From the NCBI RefSeq assembly GCF_016654015.1, contig NZ_JAEPWM010000001.1, positions 930,001 to 994,000 on the forward strand: 64,000 nt of DNA, read 5' to 3'. This DNA comes from Ramlibacter ginsenosidimutans (lineage in GTDB: Bacteria > Pseudomonadota > Gammaproteobacteria > Burkholderiales > Burkholderiaceae_C). The position numbers and the translations under genes were made by a program. The notes beneath the pieces were generated by a model. It was not told where the DNA came from and searched no databases. It saw only the letters and a program-made list of their open reading frames with translations. Position 1 is the first letter of the stretch. Each line of letters begins with the position of its first letter. Positions 1-17,975 of the stretch are shown here, piece after piece.

Positions 1-3953
<3,953 letters not shown>

Positions 3954-3971
3954 TAACTCTGTCCTTCCTGA

Positions 3972-8084
<4,113 letters not shown>

Positions 8085-8297
8085 GAAATCTCCGGGCTAG
8101 AGAATCGGTACGATTCGGCAACTGTCGCGCCCCCGGGCGGGAGGGCAGTTCTTGGCGGGTTGGCCACTACCAACCTTGGCGGACGGCACCGCATTGCACG
8201 GCGCCCGAACCAAGCAGTCTTCTGCAGTCGGATCAGAAAACACTAGGAAAACTCCCCTCGCTGGGCCAGCTTTCCTGGTGGTCTCTGGAACGGCAAA

Positions 8298-8326
8298 GGC
8301 TGGAGGCCCTTTCGGGCACTCCAGCC
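8298..8326 (-). terminator. Attenuator hairpin between rplL and rpoB
   Basis: The arms GGCTGGAG and CTCCAGCC, with inner GCCC/GGGC around TTTC, form a nearly perfect stem with one bulged base. On the minus strand it lies 19 bases after the rplL stop and is followed by TTTG, a short U run. Partial termination between rplL and rpoB is known in E. coli; the position and weak U run suggest the same role here. Confidence 0.65.
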
Positions 8327-8344
8327 TCGGCGACCAGGGGCGAA

Positions 8345-8722
8345 TTACTTGAGTTCGACCTTGGCGCCGGCGTCTTCCAGCTTCTTCTTCGCGGCTTCGG
8401 CGTCGGCCTTGTTCATGCCTTCCTTGACGGGCTTCGGGGCGCCGTCGACGAGGTCCTTGGCTTCCTTCAGGCCCAGGCCCGTGATTTCACGGACGGCCTT
8501 GATGACGCCGACCTTCTGCGCGCCGGCTTCCATCAGCTGCACGGTGAACTCGGTCTTCTCTTCCACCGCAGCGGCGGCGGGGCCCGCGCCACCAGCGGCG
8601 GGGGCGGCCATCGCGGCGGCGGAGACGCCGAACTTCTCTTCGATGGCCTTGACCAGGTCGTTGAGTTCCATGACGGACATGCTGTCCAGCGCCGTCAGAA
8701 AGTCGTCTTTGTTGAATGCCAT
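8345..8722 (-). CDS. rplL: 50S ribosomal protein L7/L12
   Basis: This 125-residue ribosomal stalk protein recruits and stimulates the translational GTPases. It starts [15 protein letters not shown] at 8722; an in-frame extension of 21 codons upstream is rejected because the family begins here and an AGGA site sits just before this ATG. The parts are visible in order: an N-terminal dimerisation helix region (1-35), an Ala/Pro/Gly-rich hinge (about 38-54), and the C-terminal factor-binding domain beginning EKTEFTVQL and containing [14 protein letters not shown]. It follows rplJ by 85 bases in the L10 operon. Confidence 0.98.
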   Translation of the reverse strand: MAFNKDDFLTALDSMSVMELNDLVKAIEEKFGVSAAAMAAPAAGGAGPAAAAVEEKTEFTVQLMEAGAQKVGVIKAVREITGLGLKEAKDLVDGAPKPVKEGMNKADAEAAKKKLEDAGAKVELK

Positions 8723-8807
8723 TTTGAATGTTCCTGAATAAGTTGGTGATCCGTAGGGTCGCTCTGCCTTAGGCGGCAACAGCACCTTGGGTGCTTCTTG
8801 CCACCGC

Positions 8808-9317
8808 TTACGCGGTGGCGGCAGCGGCCCCTTCTTCCTTCTTCTTCGCCAGAGCGCCCAGCACCACCGCGGTGCGGGAGATGGGCGACATCAGCAGGCC
8901 GCAAAGCTGCGCCAGCAGCACTTCCTTCGGGGGAATGCTGGCCAGCTGCTTCACGCCGTTGACGTCCAGGGCCTTGCCCGCGAACGCGCCGCCGCGAATG
9001 ACCAGCTTGTCGTTGGTCTTCGCGAAGTCGGCCACCACCTTGGCGGCGGCCACAGCGTCCACGGAGAAGCCGTAGATCAGCGGACCGGTCATCTGGTCAC
9101 CGATCACTTCGAACTGGCTGCCCTGCACGGCGCGGCGGGCCAGGGTGTTCTTCAGAACACTCAGGTCCACGCCAGCGCCGCGCGCGGCGACGCGCAGCTT
9201 CGTCATGTCGGCGACCGTGATGCCGCGGTATTCCGCCATCACCAGCGTTTGAGCTTTAGCGGCGAGCGCGGTCACCTCTTCGACGACCGCTTGCTTCTCA
9301 CTGCGATTCAGACTCAA
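8808..9317 (-). CDS. rplJ: 50S ribosomal protein L10, TTG start
   Basis: The 169-residue protein L10 anchors L7/L12 dimers to the 50S subunit and, bound to them, represses its own operon. It reads [15 protein letters not shown] and ends in the long C-terminal helix [14 protein letters not shown] that holds the L12 dimers. The first codon is TTG: an AAGGAG ribosome site lies 7 bases before it, and no ATG fits. The 284-base leader upstream contains strong hairpins, as expected for an L10-regulated mRNA. Confidence 0.97.
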   Translation of the reverse strand: MSLNRSEKQAVVEEVTALAAKAQTLVMAEYRGITVADMTKLRVAARGAGVDLSVLKNTLARRAVQGSQFEVIGDQMTGPLIYGFSVDAVAAAKVVADFAKTNDKLVIRGGAFAGKALDVNGVKQLASIPPKEVLLAQLCGLLMSPISRTAVVLGALAKKKEEGAAAATA

Positions 9318-9601
9318 GGTCTACTCCTTCAATTGCGCTTGGGGTTGCCCCGTTGCGCGCCCTTGTTCAGCGACCAACCGTCTTCAGAAATCTCTCAATT
9401 CCATCTGTAGTCGGGCCGCCATCTGCGCTGGCTGCAAGCGGAGGAGGCCTCCGCTTGCCGGATTAAGGGCATCGCTGCCCGCCAGCGGTCTTGGATGGCC
9501 CATCGGTTCCCCGATGGCCCACCACATCGGCAAGCTCCCGTTTCCGGCAGCCCGCCAATCCTTCGGAGGTGCCGCACTCCTGGTGCGGCGCCTCGTGTTC
9601 C
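9318..9601 (-). promoter_or_regulatory. rplJ leader region, candidate L10 autoregulatory RNA
   Basis: No coding sequence is credible in these 284 bases. Two hairpins stand out: GCAAGCGGAGG paired with CCTCCGCTTGC (9434-9458, 11 bp, loop of 3) and CCATCGG paired with CCGATGG (9500-9506 with 9511-9517). In proteobacteria the L10-L12 complex binds the leader ahead of rplJ to repress translation of L10 and L12. Position and structure fit such a leader, but I could not match the kink-turn motif precisely. A promoter for rplJL may also lie here. Confidence 0.5.
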
Positions 9602-10312
9602 TTACTGCTGCGCGCCTTGCGCGGTCACCGTCTGGGTATCGACGCGAACGCCGAGGCCCATCGTGGAGGACACCGCCACCTTGCGCAGGTACACGCCCTT
9701 GCTCGACGCCGGCTTGGCCTTGTTCAGCGCATCGATCAGCGCCACCAGGTTGCCATGCAACTTGTCGGCCTCGAACGAACGGCGGCCGATGGTGGCGTGG
9801 ATGATGCCGGCCTTGTCGGCACGGAACTGCACCTGGCCCGCCTTGGCGTTCTTCACCGCGGTGGCCACGTCGGGCGTCACGGTGCCGACCTTCGGGTTCG
9901 GCATCAGGCCGCGCGGGCCGAGGATCTGGCCCAGCGTACCGACCACGCGCATCGCGTCCGGCGCGGCGATCACCACGTCGAAGGGCATGTCGCCGGCCTT
10001 CACGCGGGCAGCCAGGTCGTCCATGCCGACCACGTCGGCGCCGGCGGCCTTGGCTTCTTCGGCCTTGGCGCCCTGGGCGAACACGGCGACGCGCTTGGTC
10101 TTGCCGGTGCCGTTGGGCATCACGACCGCGCCGCGAACGACCTGGTCGGACTTCTTCGGGTCGATGCCCAGCTGCACGGCCACGTCGATGGATTCATCGA
10201 ACTTGGCGGTGGCGGCTTCCTTGACCATGCCCAGGGCATCGGCCAGCGGGTACAGCTTCGTGCTGTCGACCTTGCCCTCGAGGGCCTTCTGCTTCTTCGT
10301 GAGCTTTGCCAT
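9602..10312 (-). CDS. rplA: 50S ribosomal protein L1
   Basis: L1 (236 residues) forms the mobile L1 stalk that helps eject tRNA from the E site, and represses the L11 operon by binding its mRNA. The protein starts [16 protein letters not shown] and has the family signature [14 protein letters not shown] (about residues 129-142). It follows rplK with only two bases between stop and start, so translation of the two is coupled, as in E. coli. Confidence 0.98.
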   Translation of the reverse strand: MAKLTKKQKALEGKVDSTKLYPLADALGMVKEAATAKFDESIDVAVQLGIDPKKSDQVVRGAVVMPNGTGKTKRVAVFAQGAKAEEAKAAGADVVGMDDLAARVKAGDMPFDVVIAAPDAMRVVGTLGQILGPRGLMPNPKVGTVTPDVATAVKNAKAGQVQFRADKAGIIHATIGRRSFEADKLHGNLVALIDALNKAKPASSKGVYLRKVAVSSTMGLGVRVDTQTVTAQGAQQ

Positions 10313-10314
10313 GA

Positions 10315-10746
10315 TCAGAGGCCCTCCACCGTGATGCCCATGGAGCGGGCGGAACCGGCCAGCGTGCGGATGGCGGCATCCACGTTGGCAGCGTTCATGT
10401 CCTTCAGCTTGGTCTTGGCGATCTCTTCCAGCTGCGCGCGGGTGATCTTGCCGACCTTGTCCTTGTTCGGGACCTTGGAGCCCTTGTCGATCTTCACGGC
10501 CTTCTTGATCAGGACGGTCGCGGGCGGCGTCTTGATGATGAAGGTGAAGCTCTTGTCCGCGAACGCGGTGATCACCACCGGCAGCGGCAGGCCGGGCTCG
10601 ACGCCCTGGGTCTGGGCGTTGAACGCCTTGCAGAACTCCATGATGTTCAGGCCGCGCTGGCCGAGCGCGGGGCCGATCGGAGGCGACGGGTTCGCCTTGC
10701 CGGCCGGGACTTGCAGCTTGATGAAGCCGACAATCTTCTTTGCCAT
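10315..10746 (-). CDS. rplK: 50S ribosomal protein L11
   Basis: L11 (143 residues) is part of the GTPase-associated centre and is needed for RelA activation. It starts [20 protein letters not shown], followed by the [18 protein letters not shown] segment typical of the N-terminal domain. An AAGGAAA ribosome site precedes the ATG. The 169-base gap to nusG upstream includes a dispersed repeat (10804-10835); the rest may carry the L1-binding site used for autoregulation. Confidence 0.98.
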   Translation of the reverse strand: MAKKIVGFIKLQVPAGKANPSPPIGPALGQRGLNIMEFCKAFNAQTQGVEPGLPLPVVITAFADKSFTFIIKTPPATVLIKKAVKIDKGSKVPNKDKVGKITRAQLEEIAKTKLKDMNAANVDAAIRTLAGSARSMGITVEGL

Positions 10747-10803
10747 GACTTGCTTTCCTTGCGGGTGCTAGCGCCTTGCGGCTCCCCGGGGTTGAGGCTC
10801 TTT

Positions 10804-10835
10804 GCTGGGGTTCGCTTCGCTCACCGCCAGCCTAC
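10804..10835. repeat. Dispersed palindromic-type repeat, copy 1
   Basis: The 32-base unit begins GCTGGGGTTCGCTTCGCTC and ends ACCGCCAGCCTAC. The same unit recurs at 62490-62522, in opposite orientation at 62421-62471 (split by an insertion) and, diverged, at 23860-23894. The outer GCTGG/CCAGC arms can pair, so it resembles a REP-type intergenic element. Here it sits between nusG and rplK, inside the ribosomal-protein transcription unit. Confidence 0.75.
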
Positions 10836-10915
10836 GAATCGCGCCGAGCCGGACTGCGCGATCCGATCAGGGAGGACAGACCACCGCCCGGCGATCGATC
10901 CGTCCGTCGAAAACG

Positions 10916-11524
10916 TCAGGTCTTCTCGACCTGGCTGAATTCCAGTTCCACCGGCGTGGCACGACCGAAGATGGTCACCGACACGCGCACCTTGCTCTTC
11001 TCGTAGTTGACTTCCTCGACGGTGCCGTTGAAGTCGGTGAACGGGCCGTCCTTGACGCGCACGTACTCGCCCACGATGAATTCGACCTTGTGGCGCGGCT
11101 TTTCCACGCCCTCTTCCATCTGGCCCATGATCTTGGCGACTTCCTCGTCGCTGATCGGGGCCGGACGGTTCTTCGCGCCGCCCACGAAACCGGTCACCTT
11201 GTTGGTGTGCTTCACCAGGTGCCAGGTGTCGTCGTTCATGACCATCTGCACCAGCACGTAGCCGGGGTAGAAGCGGCGCTCGGAGGTGCGCTTCTGGCCG
11301 TTCTTGATCTCGACCACTTCCTCGGTGGGCACCAGGATGTCGCCGAACATGTGCTGCATGCCCGCGCGGTTGATGCGCTCCTTGATGTTGCGCTCCACTG
11401 CCTTCTCCATGCCGGAGTAGGCGTGGACCACGTACCACCTCAGGTCGGGGTTGGCGGCCTTGGCGGCAACGCCGGGGATCTCCGGCTTCTGGCCTTCTGC
11501 GGCGGCGTTCTCGATTTCGCTCAT
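10916..11524 (-). CDS. nusG: Transcription termination/antitermination factor NusG
   Basis: NusG (202 residues) binds RNA polymerase and links it to Rho or to ribosomal protein S10. The NGN domain ([20 protein letters not shown], then [12 protein letters not shown]) is followed by a KOW domain ([20 protein letters not shown]). The start chosen is the ATG at 11524, whose A is the last base of the secE TAA stop (TAATG), so the pair is translationally coupled. An 85-codon extension upstream only reads through secE in another frame. Confidence 0.98.
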   Translation of the reverse strand: MSEIENAAAEGQKPEIPGVAAKAANPDLRWYVVHAYSGMEKAVERNIKERINRAGMQHMFGDILVPTEEVVEIKNGQKRTSERRFYPGYVLVQMVMNDDTWHLVKHTNKVTGFVGGAKNRPAPISDEEVAKIMGQMEEGVEKPRHKVEFIVGEYVRVKDGPFTDFNGTVEEVNYEKSKVRVSVTIFGRATPVELEFSQVEKT

Positions 11525-11907
11525 TACTTCTTCCACCCCAGGATCAGGTCGTAAAACACCCATTCGAGGGTCTTGTCGGTCACCCACAGGAAGAGCGCCA
11601 TCACGATCACGAAGCCGAACACGTAGGCGGTCATCTGGATGGCCTCCTTGCGCGAGGGCCACACGACCTTCTTGACTTCCTTGACCGAGTCGCGGCCGAA
11701 GGCCACGAACTGCTTGCCGGCATCCGATGTGAAGAACACGGCGACGGCGGCCACGAGGCCCACCACCAGGACGCCCCATTGGGCCACCTGCCCCTGCCTG
11801 CCCAGGAGGTAGAAGCCCGCAAGCGCGGCGATCACCAGCGCAATGGCGGCGCCCACCTTTGCCTTGTCGGCGCCGGTGGAGACGGTTTCAACTTGGGTCG
11901 TGGCCAT
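11524..11907 (-). CDS. secE: Preprotein translocase subunit SecE
   Basis: This is the 127-residue inner-membrane SecE of the SecYEG channel. Three hydrophobic segments are visible (about residues 19-36, 43-60 and 93-112), as in the E. coli form, together with the conserved cytoplasmic helix [16 protein letters not shown] just before the last one. The start MATTQVETV at 11907 is preferred over an ATG 60 bases upstream because it has an AGGAAG site and the expected length. The gene overlaps nusG by one base. Confidence 0.95.
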   Translation of the reverse strand: MATTQVETVSTGADKAKVGAAIALVIAALAGFYLLGRQGQVAQWGVLVVGLVAAVAVFFTSDAGKQFVAFGRDSVKEVKKVVWPSRKEAIQMTAYVFGFVIVMALFLWVTDKTLEWVFYDLILGWKK

Positions 11908-11928
11908 GGGAACGGGCTGCTTCCTGCT

Positions 11929-11980
11929 AAAAAACGAGGTGTCCTTCAAGACACTGAAGCCCGTCACTGGGGACGGGCTT
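11929..11980 (-). terminator. Tandem hairpins and U run between tRNA-Trp and secE
   Basis: Read on the minus strand, AAGCCCGTC pairs with GACGGGCTT (11957-11980, 9 bp). Next GTGTC pairs with GACAC (11939-11954), and then come CTCG and six T residues (11929-11934). The T run ends just before the secE ribosome site. This looks like a leaky intrinsic terminator that ends part of the tuf/tRNA-Trp transcripts, or a processing site freeing the tRNA. Confidence 0.5.
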
Positions 11981-12000
11981 GGTTCGGAGTGCCACTCAGG

Positions 12001-12076
12001 TGGCAGGGGCAGTAGGAATCGAACCTACAACCTTCGGTTTTGGAGACCGACGCTCTGCCAATTGAGCTATACCCCT
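12001..12076 (-). tRNA. tRNA-Trp (CCA)
   Basis: A complete 76-base cloverleaf begins AGGGGTATAGCTC and contains the T-loop GGTTCGATTCC; the 3' CCA is encoded at 12001-12003. The anticodon CCA is complementary to bases 12041-12043. It lies between tuf and secE, its standard place in this operon. Confidence 0.97.
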
Positions 12077-12183
12077 CCGGAATCCAGAATTGGCGGGGAA
12101 CCCGGCATTATGCCAAATCCCTTAACCCATGTCGAGGACAGAGCCATCGCTTGCGCTGCTGGCCCGCCCCCGAGGCACGGGAC

Positions 12184-13374
<1,191 letters not shown>

Positions 13375-13446
13375 TTTTTTCGACTCCGAAAAAAGTAACG
13401 ATCACTGCGCTGGACGCGGCGCTAACAGCAACGCGCCGCGCGTGTC

Positions 13447-13521
<75 letters not shown>

Positions 13522-13557
13522 GAAATCTTGTCGCCAGTACCGAAATCGATGGGTTGG

Positions 13558-13631
13558 TGGAGCGGGAGACGGGAATCGAACCCGCGTCATTAGCTTGGAA
13601 GGCTAAGGTTCTACCATTGAACTACTCCCGC
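13558..13631 (-). tRNA. tRNA-Gly (TCC)
   Basis: A 74-base cloverleaf begins GCGGGAGTAGTTCAATGG, with an encoded CCA at 13558-13560. The anticodon TCC corresponds to bases 13597-13599. It is the second tRNA of the Tyr-Gly-Thr-tuf unit. Confidence 0.97.
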
Positions 13632-13742
13632 GTCGGGAATCATTCCAACGGCATCTCAGCACGTCTGACGCAGGCGCCCTTTGCTGCCACTAACTCATCT
13701 TTCCGACACATTCGCCGAGCCTCTCGAAATTTTCGATCAGCC

Positions 13743-13828
13743 TGGTGGAGGAGGTTGGATTCGAACCAACGTAGGCGTAAGCCAACAGATTTACAGTCTG
13801 CCCCCTTTAGCCACTCGGGCACCCCTCC
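13743..13828 (-). tRNA. tRNA-Tyr (GTA)
   Basis: An 86-base tRNA with a long variable arm (class II) begins GGAGGGGTGCCCGAGTGG, with CCA encoded at 13743-13745. The anticodon GTA corresponds to bases 13792-13794. It is the first gene of the tRNA-tuf unit. Confidence 0.97.
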
Positions 13829-13843
13829 GGCGAGGAACCGCAG

Positions 13844-13849
13844 ACTATA
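13844..13849 (-). promoter_or_regulatory. Extended -10 promoter of the tRNA-Tyr/tuf unit
   Basis: On the minus strand TGCTATAGT gives a TGn-extended -10 hexamer TATAGT. A transcript would begin about 8-10 bases before the tRNA-Tyr 5' end at 13828. No good -35 is seen, which is common with extended -10 promoters. Confidence 0.6.
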
Positions 13850-13996
13850 GCACGATCCGGACAGGCGGCCGGCGCGCCGTCCCACCCGAAACGCATGAAG
13901 CGGCAGGCCCCGGCGCCCTGCGCAACGGCTGACCCACTTCTGACGCCGCCGCACGACTGTCACGCGCTCCCGCACGAATGTTGCTACCGTGCCTGC

Positions 13997-15127
13997 ATGC
14001 GCATGTTGAACTTGGCCCTGCAGGGCGGCGGCTCCCACGGCGCCTTCACCTGGGGCGTGCTCGACGCCCTGCTCGAAGACGGCCGCGTGGGATTCGAAGG
14101 ACTCAGCGGCACCAGCGCGGGGGCGGTGAACGCCGTCGCCCTGGCGAGCGGCTGGATCCGGGGCTTGGCCACCGGCCGCGACCCGCGGGAGGCGGCGCGA
14201 GAGAAGCTGGCCGGCATCTGGTACCGCGTGAGCGCGATGGGCAGCCTCGGAACCCTGCAGCAGCAGTTCATGCGCATGCTCTGGGGCGGGCTGCCGCCGG
14301 AACTGTCGCCCGGCAACATCATCGGCAACGCCTGGCGGGGACTGCTGTCGCCCTACCAGAGCAATCCGCTGGACATCAACCCGCTGCGCACGATGCTGGG
14401 GGAGGAAATCGATTTCCCCGCCATCGCCGCGCAGCGCGAGATCAAGGTCTTTGTCTCCGCCACGCACGTGAACACCGGCAAGGCCGTGATCTTCACCGGC
14501 CCCCAGCTCGACGCCAGCGCGGTCCTCGCATCGGCCTGCCTGCCGATGCTGTTCCATGCGGTGGAGATCGGCGGCGAGGCTTACTGGGACGGCGGCTACT
14601 CGGTGAACCCGGCGCTCTCGCCCCTGATCCAGCAGTGCAGCGCCGCCGACCTGCTGCTGGTGCAGATCAACCCGCTCGCGCGCGAACAGACGCCGAAGAC
14701 CTCGGCGGACATCCTGGACCGCATCAACGAGCTCACCTTCAATGCGAGCCTGCTCACGCAAATGCGTGCGATCGACTTCGTCAACCAGCTGCTGGCGGAA
14801 GGCGCCGTGTCCCATCCGCACTGCAAGAGGGTCCGCATGCACCGGGTCGAAGGAGGAGCGGCGCTGGACGACCTCCCGGCCTCCAGCCGCGGCTCGGCCG
14901 ACGGCGTGATGATCAACCAGCTGTTCGACGCCGGACGCAGCGCCGGGAGGCAGTGGCTGGGCCGGCACTTCGAGGCGATCGGCGTGCGCAGCACGGTGGA
15001 CATCCGCCGCGACTACCTGGATGACACGCGCGCGGCGCCGCCCTATCCGCCGCTGCCTGCGCCGCGCTCGCTGGGGCGCGCCTTGCGTCCGTGGCTGGCC
15101 CGCCTGCTGCGGCTGTCGCGCAGCTAG
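13997..15127 (+). CDS. Patatin-like phospholipase family protein
   Basis: This 376-residue protein is predicted to be a cytoplasmic lipid acyl hydrolase; there is no signal peptide. The patatin features are present: oxyanion-hole motif GGGSHG at residues 10-15, nucleophile elbow GTSAG at 38-42 (Ser40), and the DGG of the catalytic dyad at 198-200 (YWDGGYSVNPAL). I start it at MRMLNLALQGGG (13997); ATG 14003 is possible, and a 34-codon extension upstream lacks family resemblance. It is transcribed away from the tRNA genes, and its stop overlaps the stop of the convergent epimerase gene by four bases. The substrate is unknown. Confidence 0.88.
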   Translation: MRMLNLALQGGGSHGAFTWGVLDALLEDGRVGFEGLSGTSAGAVNAVALASGWIRGLATGRDPREAAREKLAGIWYRVSAMGSLGTLQQQFMRMLWGGLPPELSPGNIIGNAWRGLLSPYQSNPLDINPLRTMLGEEIDFPAIAAQREIKVFVSATHVNTGKAVIFTGPQLDASAVLASACLPMLFHAVEIGGEAYWDGGYSVNPALSPLIQQCSAADLLLVQINPLAREQTPKTSADILDRINELTFNASLLTQMRAIDFVNQLLAEGAVSHPHCKRVRMHRVEGGAALDDLPASSRGSADGVMINQLFDAGRSAGRQWLGRHFEAIGVRSTVDIRRDYLDDTRAAPPYPPLPAPRSLGRALRPWLARLLRLSRS

Positions 15128-16179
15128 GTTCTTGCTCCGTCTTGCCAGTACCGGGCAGACAGCACAAGGGACTCATCCAGCGATGTCCATGGCGCGCAGC
15201 CCAGGGCCCGCGCGCGCGTGATGCCCGGCACGTAGCGGTTGCGAACCGATGGTTCCGCCTCGGCGTTCTGCAGCACTGCCACCCGCTTGCCAGGCGCCAG
15301 GACGTCGCGCACCCGAAGCGCAAGCTCCTTGATGCTCAGGCCTTCATCACTGCCGACGTTGTAGGACTCACCCGCGCGGCCGTTGACGAGCATGTACAGC
15401 AACCAGACTGCCAGGTCTGCGCCGTACAAGTAAGACCTCATCGGTGATCCGTCTCCCTGCACGTTGATCTGCTCGCCGTACAACGCATCGCGAATGAAGT
15501 TGCCGATGGCGAAGTGCGCGTCAAGAGGCAGTCCGGGTCCGCAGAAGGCGAAGCACCGGGCAACCAGGAACTCGATGCCCGTCTCCCGTTGCAGCATGGC
15601 TCCCATCAATTCCATGACGCGCTTGCCCTCCCCATAGGCGCTGCTTGGCAGCAACGGGTTGCATGCCGCCTGGGAGTCGTCGGGCTGATGGGTCAGGTGG
15701 GGTGGCTGCGCCCCGTAGACCGCACCCGAGCTGACCAGCAACGCGCGACGCACGCCACATGAGCGGGCCAGCTGCAGCACGCGACGGGTGCCGAGAACGA
15801 TGTCGTCGAACATGTTCACGGGGTCGGCATGGGCCGCCATCGACGTCTCGGTGGCAGCGTGCAGGAGCAGATCGAACTTTCGCTCGGGAAGAGCGAAGTC
15901 CCTGACGTTGCCAGTCACGAAGTCCAGCCAGGGCTGGGCGCGAAACTGCGGATGCCGCGAAAGAAACTTGTCCGGGTCGCGCGACAACACGCAGGCCTGC
16001 ACCGGAACCCCTTCATCGTTCAACGCTCGCAGCGCACTCAGCAGCCAGAGGCCGAAGAACCCTGTGCCGCCGGTGATGAAAAGGCGTTGTCCAGCGAGGC
16101 CTTGCAGGTCGAGGCGGTGCAGAACGGCTGCGATGCTGGCGTCGAGAATGGCGATTTGCGGGGGGCGAAGCGTGCTCAA
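15124..16179 (-). CDS. NAD-dependent epimerase/dehydratase (sugar-nucleotide type)
   Basis: This is a 351-residue extended short-chain dehydrogenase, last gene of the five-gene operon. The NAD-binding loop GGTGFFG is at residues 37-43, the serine region LLVSSGAVYG at about 147-156, and the catalytic Tyr182/Lys186 pair within YGEGK. Relatives act on nucleotide sugars as 4-epimerases, 4,6-dehydratases or reductases; which one cannot be told from sequence alone. The start is TTG at 16179, with a strong AAGGAGG site overlapping the stop of the ThDP gene 11 bases upstream. No glycosyltransferase is nearby. Confidence 0.85.
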   Translation of the reverse strand: MSTLRPPQIAILDASIAAVLHRLDLQGLAGQRLFITGGTGFFGLWLLSALRALNDEGVPVQACVLSRDPDKFLSRHPQFRAQPWLDFVTGNVRDFALPERKFDLLLHAATETSMAAHADPVNMFDDIVLGTRRVLQLARSCGVRRALLVSSGAVYGAQPPHLTHQPDDSQAACNPLLPSSAYGEGKRVMELMGAMLQRETGIEFLVARCFAFCGPGLPLDAHFAIGNFIRDALYGEQINVQGDGSPMRSYLYGADLAVWLLYMLVNGRAGESYNVGSDEGLSIKELALRVRDVLAPGKRVAVLQNAEAEPSVRNRYVPGITRARALGCAPWTSLDESLVLSARYWQDGART

Positions 16180-16190
16180 GCGCTCCTCCT

Positions 16191-17975
16191 TCAGCCGCGC
16201 GGAAGGTAACGCCCGACGCGGGCCAGCACTTCATCCGGCAATTTGGGGAGCATGTCGTACAGCGGACTTGATTGCAGCGAGCCGTCGGCCGACAGCACGG
16301 TGGACACCGCAGGCCAATTCGGCTGGTTCGGATCGACGCGAACCATCCATGCCTCCGGCCCCGTGCGCTGGTCCAGCAACTTGCGCAGCGCCTCTTCCTC
16401 TGCTTCTTCTTCGCTCAGAAACCGGCACGGGATGTCATACGCAGCGAACAGCTTCTCCCAATGGGGGAAGCCCAGCCCGGTCTCCGGGTCGCAGCCCAGG
16501 TAGGCCCCGTTGAAGAACTTCTTCTGCGTGGCACGGATCGACGCATAGCCCTGGTTCTCGAGCAGGAAAATCTTGATGGGCAGCGAAAAGCGGTTGATGA
16601 TCGCCAGTTCCTGCAGGTTCTGGGAGAACCCGCCTTCCCCCTCGGTCATCACGACCCGCCGGGAAGGGTCGGCAAACGCCGCACCGATGGCGGTCGCCAG
16701 ACCGTATCCCATGCTGGCGTGGGCGGCACTGGTGGTAGCCAGCTGCCCAGGGGCCACTTCATAGTTCTGCAGCGAGCCGGTGAAGGTGCCTCCGCTCGAA
16801 CAGAGGGCCAGCACGTCCGCTGCCCGCGTCGCTCGCGACAGGTTCTTCAGGAACCGGAATGAATTGATGTAGCCCGGTCCGCTCGTATTGGCCGGCTCCA
16901 GGGTAGGCACCAGGGACCTGACCTCCCGCACGTACTTGCCCCAGCCCTCTTCATCCTTCCACTGCATCCCGGGAAGCAATGCAGCGAGCGCGGCGTCGGG
17001 AGACGCGAGGACCTTGCCGTGTGCAGGCGGGCCGATGCGGTCCAGCTCGGCCTGGGAGGGGAAGATCTGCACCAGTCGCGCCTTGGGTGCATACGCGCCG
17101 TAGTTGAAGCCCGTCTGCTGAAGATCGAGCTGCGCACCGAAAGCAAGGATGACATCTGCCTGCGCCAGCACCAGATTCGCGGCCCGCTGGCCGCCCCATG
17201 TCCCGGGTCGTCCGGCGAAAACCGGCGAAGCCGTGGGCACGCGGTCGATGGCGCTCGTGGTGGTGGCGACGGGCAGGCCCAGGCGCTCGAACACCGGCAA
17301 GGCATTCCAGGCCGCCTCCCTGCTCACCAACCCGCCGAGCAGCACCAAGGGGCGCCTCGCTCCACTGAGCAGCTCTCTGATGCCGGCGATGTCCTCTTCG
17401 CGGGGCGAAATCGTCGTGCTGGAAGCCGCCGGGCCTGGTGCTTCGCGCAGCGCATCGGGGTCGACCGCGGCGCCCTGGACGTCAAGACAGACCTCGATGA
17501 CGACCGGCCCGGGGTGCGGACCTTCGGCCAGGCGAACCAGCGACTGGAAATGCGCGCGCGGGACCGGCGCCTGCAAGCACTCGCTGCGCACGGAAATCGG
17601 CGCGCAGATGGCACTTCCATCCACTTCCTGGACGCCGCGCTGCCGCTGCGGATACGTCAGCAGGTCGGTCGACTTCACTTGGCCGGCCACCACCAGCAGT
17701 TCCCGATGTTCGACATGGCAACCAGCCACGGCGGTGACGATGTTGGTCAGCCCCGGCCCCGTCGTCACCAGCGCAAAGGCGCGCCGGCCCCCGCTGGCGC
17801 ACTGGTTGAAGTGCTCGGCGCAGATACCGGCCGTGACCTCATGGACAACGGGAATGCATTCGAACCGGTTCCGGAAGCCATCCAGCAGGTGCATGATGCC
17901 GCCGCCCGCCACGAAGAAGCAGTGCGTATAGCCGAGCTCGACCAGCCATTCCCCGAGCAGATTCGAGTATTTCAC
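16191..17975 (-). CDS. ThDP-dependent enzyme, acetolactate-synthase-like, glycan-cluster type
   Basis: This 594-residue protein has the three-domain layout of pyruvate-oxidase/acetolactate-synthase enzymes. The catalytic glutamate is Glu46 in VVHEVTAG. The ThDP/Mg2+ motif near residues 446-453 reads GEGGFSQN, with Glu where most relatives have Asp. LPIKIFLLENQGYASI and FFNGAYLG after it resemble ThDP enzymes found in surface-polysaccharide loci, where such enzymes can add a two-carbon branch to a sugar (for example YerE) or decarboxylate. The start is GTG at 17975, overlapping the upstream stop (GTGA). It is not the biosynthetic IlvB: no IlvN partner is adjacent and its neighbours are sugar-nucleotide enzymes. 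The substrate is unknown. Confidence 0.8.
   Translation of the reverse strand: MKYSNLLGEWLVELGYTHCFFVAGGGIMHLLDGFRNRFECIPVVHEVTAGICAEHFNQCASGGRRAFALVTTGPGLTNIVTAVAGCHVEHRELLVVAGQVKSTDLLTYPQRQRGVQEVDGSAICAPISVRSECLQAPVPRAHFQSLVRLAEGPHPGPVVIEVCLDVQGAAVDPDALREAPGPAASSTTISPREEDIAGIRELLSGARRPLVLLGGLVSREAAWNALPVFERLGLPVATTTSAIDRVPTASPVFAGRPGTWGGQRAANLVLAQADVILAFGAQLDLQQTGFNYGAYAPKARLVQIFPSQAELDRIGPPAHGKVLASPDAALAALLPGMQWKDEEGWGKYVREVRSLVPTLEPANTSGPGYINSFRFLKNLSRATRAADVLALCSSGGTFTGSLQNYEVAPGQLATTSAAHASMGYGLATAIGAAFADPSRRVVMTEGEGGFSQNLQELAIINRFSLPIKIFLLENQGYASIRATQKKFFNGAYLGCDPETGLGFPHWEKLFAAYDIPCRFLSEEEAEEEALRKLLDQRTGPEAWMVRVDPNQPNWPAVSTVLSADGSLQSSPLYDMLPKLPDEVLARVGRYLPRG

Noticed and set aside
16191..17975. 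IlvB, the biosynthetic acetolactate synthase
   Set aside because: No IlvN/IlvC neighbours; the C-terminal sequence resembles polysaccharide-locus ThDP enzymes.
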